Of a DNA stretch of 64,000 nt, positions 62,308 through 64,000 are shown piece after piece. Position 1 is the first letter of the stretch. Each line of letters opens with the position of its first letter. The translations under genes were made by a program, and so were the position numbers. The notes beneath the pieces were generated by a model that saw only the letters and a program-made list of their open reading frames with translations, was not told the DNA's origin and did no database searches. The stretch lies in contig NC_066322.1 of assembly GCF_022539315.1 (NCBI RefSeq), positions 22,454,765 through 22,518,764 on the forward strand, in the 5' to 3' direction. The DNA is from Serinus canaria. Taxonomy: Eukaryota > Chordata > Aves > Passeriformes > Fringillidae.

Positions 62308-64000
62308 CCTAATAAATTATAGATGATAGTTTTAGCAACAATGTTATTGAAGCAGATAGTGTTTGATTCAAAACATTAAAATCCAATTATATTCCTACAT
62401 CATAAGTGGATAATAATTGCTTTATTATTAAAACCTGGTTTTCATTCTGACAGTGTTTAGTTCCCTTTCTGAAATGAGTGCAGCACAATAATATTGACAG
62501 AAAAGCTAAAGGTTATATGGACAGCAAAATGTCATGTGTTATCATTCCACAACATGGAAAAGGTTTCCATTTATAGATCTCATTATCAACTGCATTTAAT
62601 GTCCAAAATATTTAATCTGTCTTTTTTATCTCAGAATCCCGTGTTGACCTTCATCTTAAGGAGGATTTAAACTCTGTACAACGCTGCTGTTCAATCATCT
62701 TTGTTTTCCTGAAAATAGTCTATTAAAAAACAAAATCTAAATGTCACATTTATTATTAATTTTCTTCTCTTTCTGTCACAGTGCATGTTTTTTAAAAAAA
62801 GATCATAAGCCTGGCTGGCTTAAAGTGCTTACACTGCCTTTGCACACAGACTGAGCTGTACACCCGTAGCCATCAAAAAGTGGGGACTTCAGCCTTTCCA
62901 TGTGTTCCAAACACACTCAGGATAAACTGCATAAACTTTCCCTGTACATTCAGTGTGATCAAGGGGATGGATTCTCCTACCAACTGGAACTTTAAATAAA
63001 AAAGCATTTTAAGGACCACTCTCACACTGCAATTATTACACCGTGGTGATGTTCTAAAGAAAGTTTTTTTTTCCATCCTGGTGACTCCTGGCTTTGTTCT
63101 GTTCCCTTCTTGGCTGGTGAGCAGTAAAATGTAAATGAGCTTGCTTTGAATGTCTATGCTTCCACAAACTCATGTCTCCAGAAGGCAGTTCCTTAGAGAC
63201 TGAATTAGGATTTTGTTGGAAACAAGGATGATAAAAGTACCTAAATTACTTCTAGTGGATTTTTTGAGAAATGCTATTATATAAGCATAGAAAATAGAAA
63301 CACCTTCAGCCAAAATAAACTCCAACAACAACAAAGTAAATAAAAAGATAAGAGGATTGAGGGGACAATCAACAGGAAGAGTTCACTAACCTTGCCTTGC
63401 CCTCCATGGAAGCTGGCAAAGAGCCACTGACTTTCCTGGAGCTGTGTCAATCAGACAGGACTTGATCTATCATAGTTTATATTGACCCTATGATATACAC
63501 GAAATAAAACTTAGAAAAAAATAATCACTTCTATGGTATTAGGAAGTTCTAGTGATACAAACACACAGACTACAAGACAGCTTAGAGATACCAAGCCAAG
63601 TTATTTTCAAAACAGTGTGTAGAAATTGGGTTAACAACCTTACCAAGTGTTTGTGCAAACCACAACACTAAACCCACTTTAAAAACTGCTTGTGTGCTTA
63701 ACTTTAATTCCACTGCCTGCCAGTGTGCATCAGGGCCTTCCTTACCAAAAAGGGTTGCAGTACTTCAGAGCTCTACACAAAACAGAGGAAAGTTTGTGGA
63801 ATGCCAGCTTCTGAAGGTCTCTTGCTACATCCCTATGCTCAGGACAATGGAGAGGAAATCAGACCCCTGCAAACTGGGCTTGCAAAAAAATACTGTGCAT
63901 GGAGCATAGTGTCCAGCCACAGTGAAGAGCTGGAAAGCCTTATGGCACAGCTCTTGTTATTCTCTCAACAGCAGGTAATAGCCCTGAAATAACCCTGAAA
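62308..64000. other. Noncoding stretch to window end
   Basis: AT-rich sequence with no recognised gene, RNA or transposon. A microRNA-like word near 62821 was examined and rejected. Confidence 0.65.

Noticed and set aside
62820..62850. taaagtgcttacactgcc, resembling the miR-17 family seed region
   Set aside because: Bases differ inside the mature sequence and no opposite arm capable of forming a pre-microRNA hairpin is present nearby.
1..64000. CRISPR array, operon, phage or plasmid content
   Set aside because: No regularly spaced direct repeats, no prokaryotic gene structure and clear eukaryotic repeat content.

Overview
This window reads as vertebrate nuclear DNA, most likely from a bird. 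It is AT-rich, strongly CpG-poor and full of homopolymer and simple-sequence tracts. It has no bacterial-style gene packing, no ribosome-binding-site/ORF pattern, and no open frame longer than about 160 codons. The avian call rests on a CR1 LINE 3' end (48960-49104), on two compact LTRs whose TATA and AATAAA signals lie about 17-18 bases apart, as in avian alpharetrovirus/ERVK-type LTRs, and on a low density of interspersed repeats. The exact species is not determinable by reading.

I recognise no protein-coding gene, tRNA, rRNA, snRNA or known microRNA. The window is best described as intergenic or deep-intronic sequence. The open frames present are mostly rich in Cys, His, Ser and Phe, lack splice context and do not look like proteins. 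A few short intervals do combine good splice signals with an open frame and are listed as candidate exons at low confidence: 2293-2441 (+), a 24-nt interval at 26331-26354 (+), 30748-30988 (-), a 27-nt interval at 46650-46676 (+), 47398-47553 (+) and 54195-54262 (+). None is assigned a function. Some arrangements like these are expected by chance in 64 kb.

Layout: 1-12 kb is unremarkable noncoding sequence with an A28 tract and a possible MIR-like relic. 12.1-12.4 kb holds a decayed LTR, followed by an AT-rich homeobox/POU-like motif cluster at 12.66 kb. 12.7-36.7 kb is noncoding, with the 24-nt microexon-like interval and a protein-like minus-strand frame. 36715-36780 is a perfect (GAT)22 microsatellite. 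39950-39999 is a perfect 17-bp hairpin. 44911 to about 45205 is a CpG-dense, probably young LTR. 46.6-49.1 kb contains two exon-like intervals, an ancient amniote-type repeat and the CR1 fragment. 52919-52969 is a short perfect tandem duplication. 57172-57619 is a complete LTR-like unit with 9-bp terminal inverted repeats and a 4-bp target-site duplication. The rest to 64 kb is noncoding with minor tandem repeats.

No multi-gene system, operon or novel defence or mobile machinery is visible. The most useful leads are the three LTRs, the two microexon-like intervals, the 156-nt exon-like interval and the perfect hairpin.
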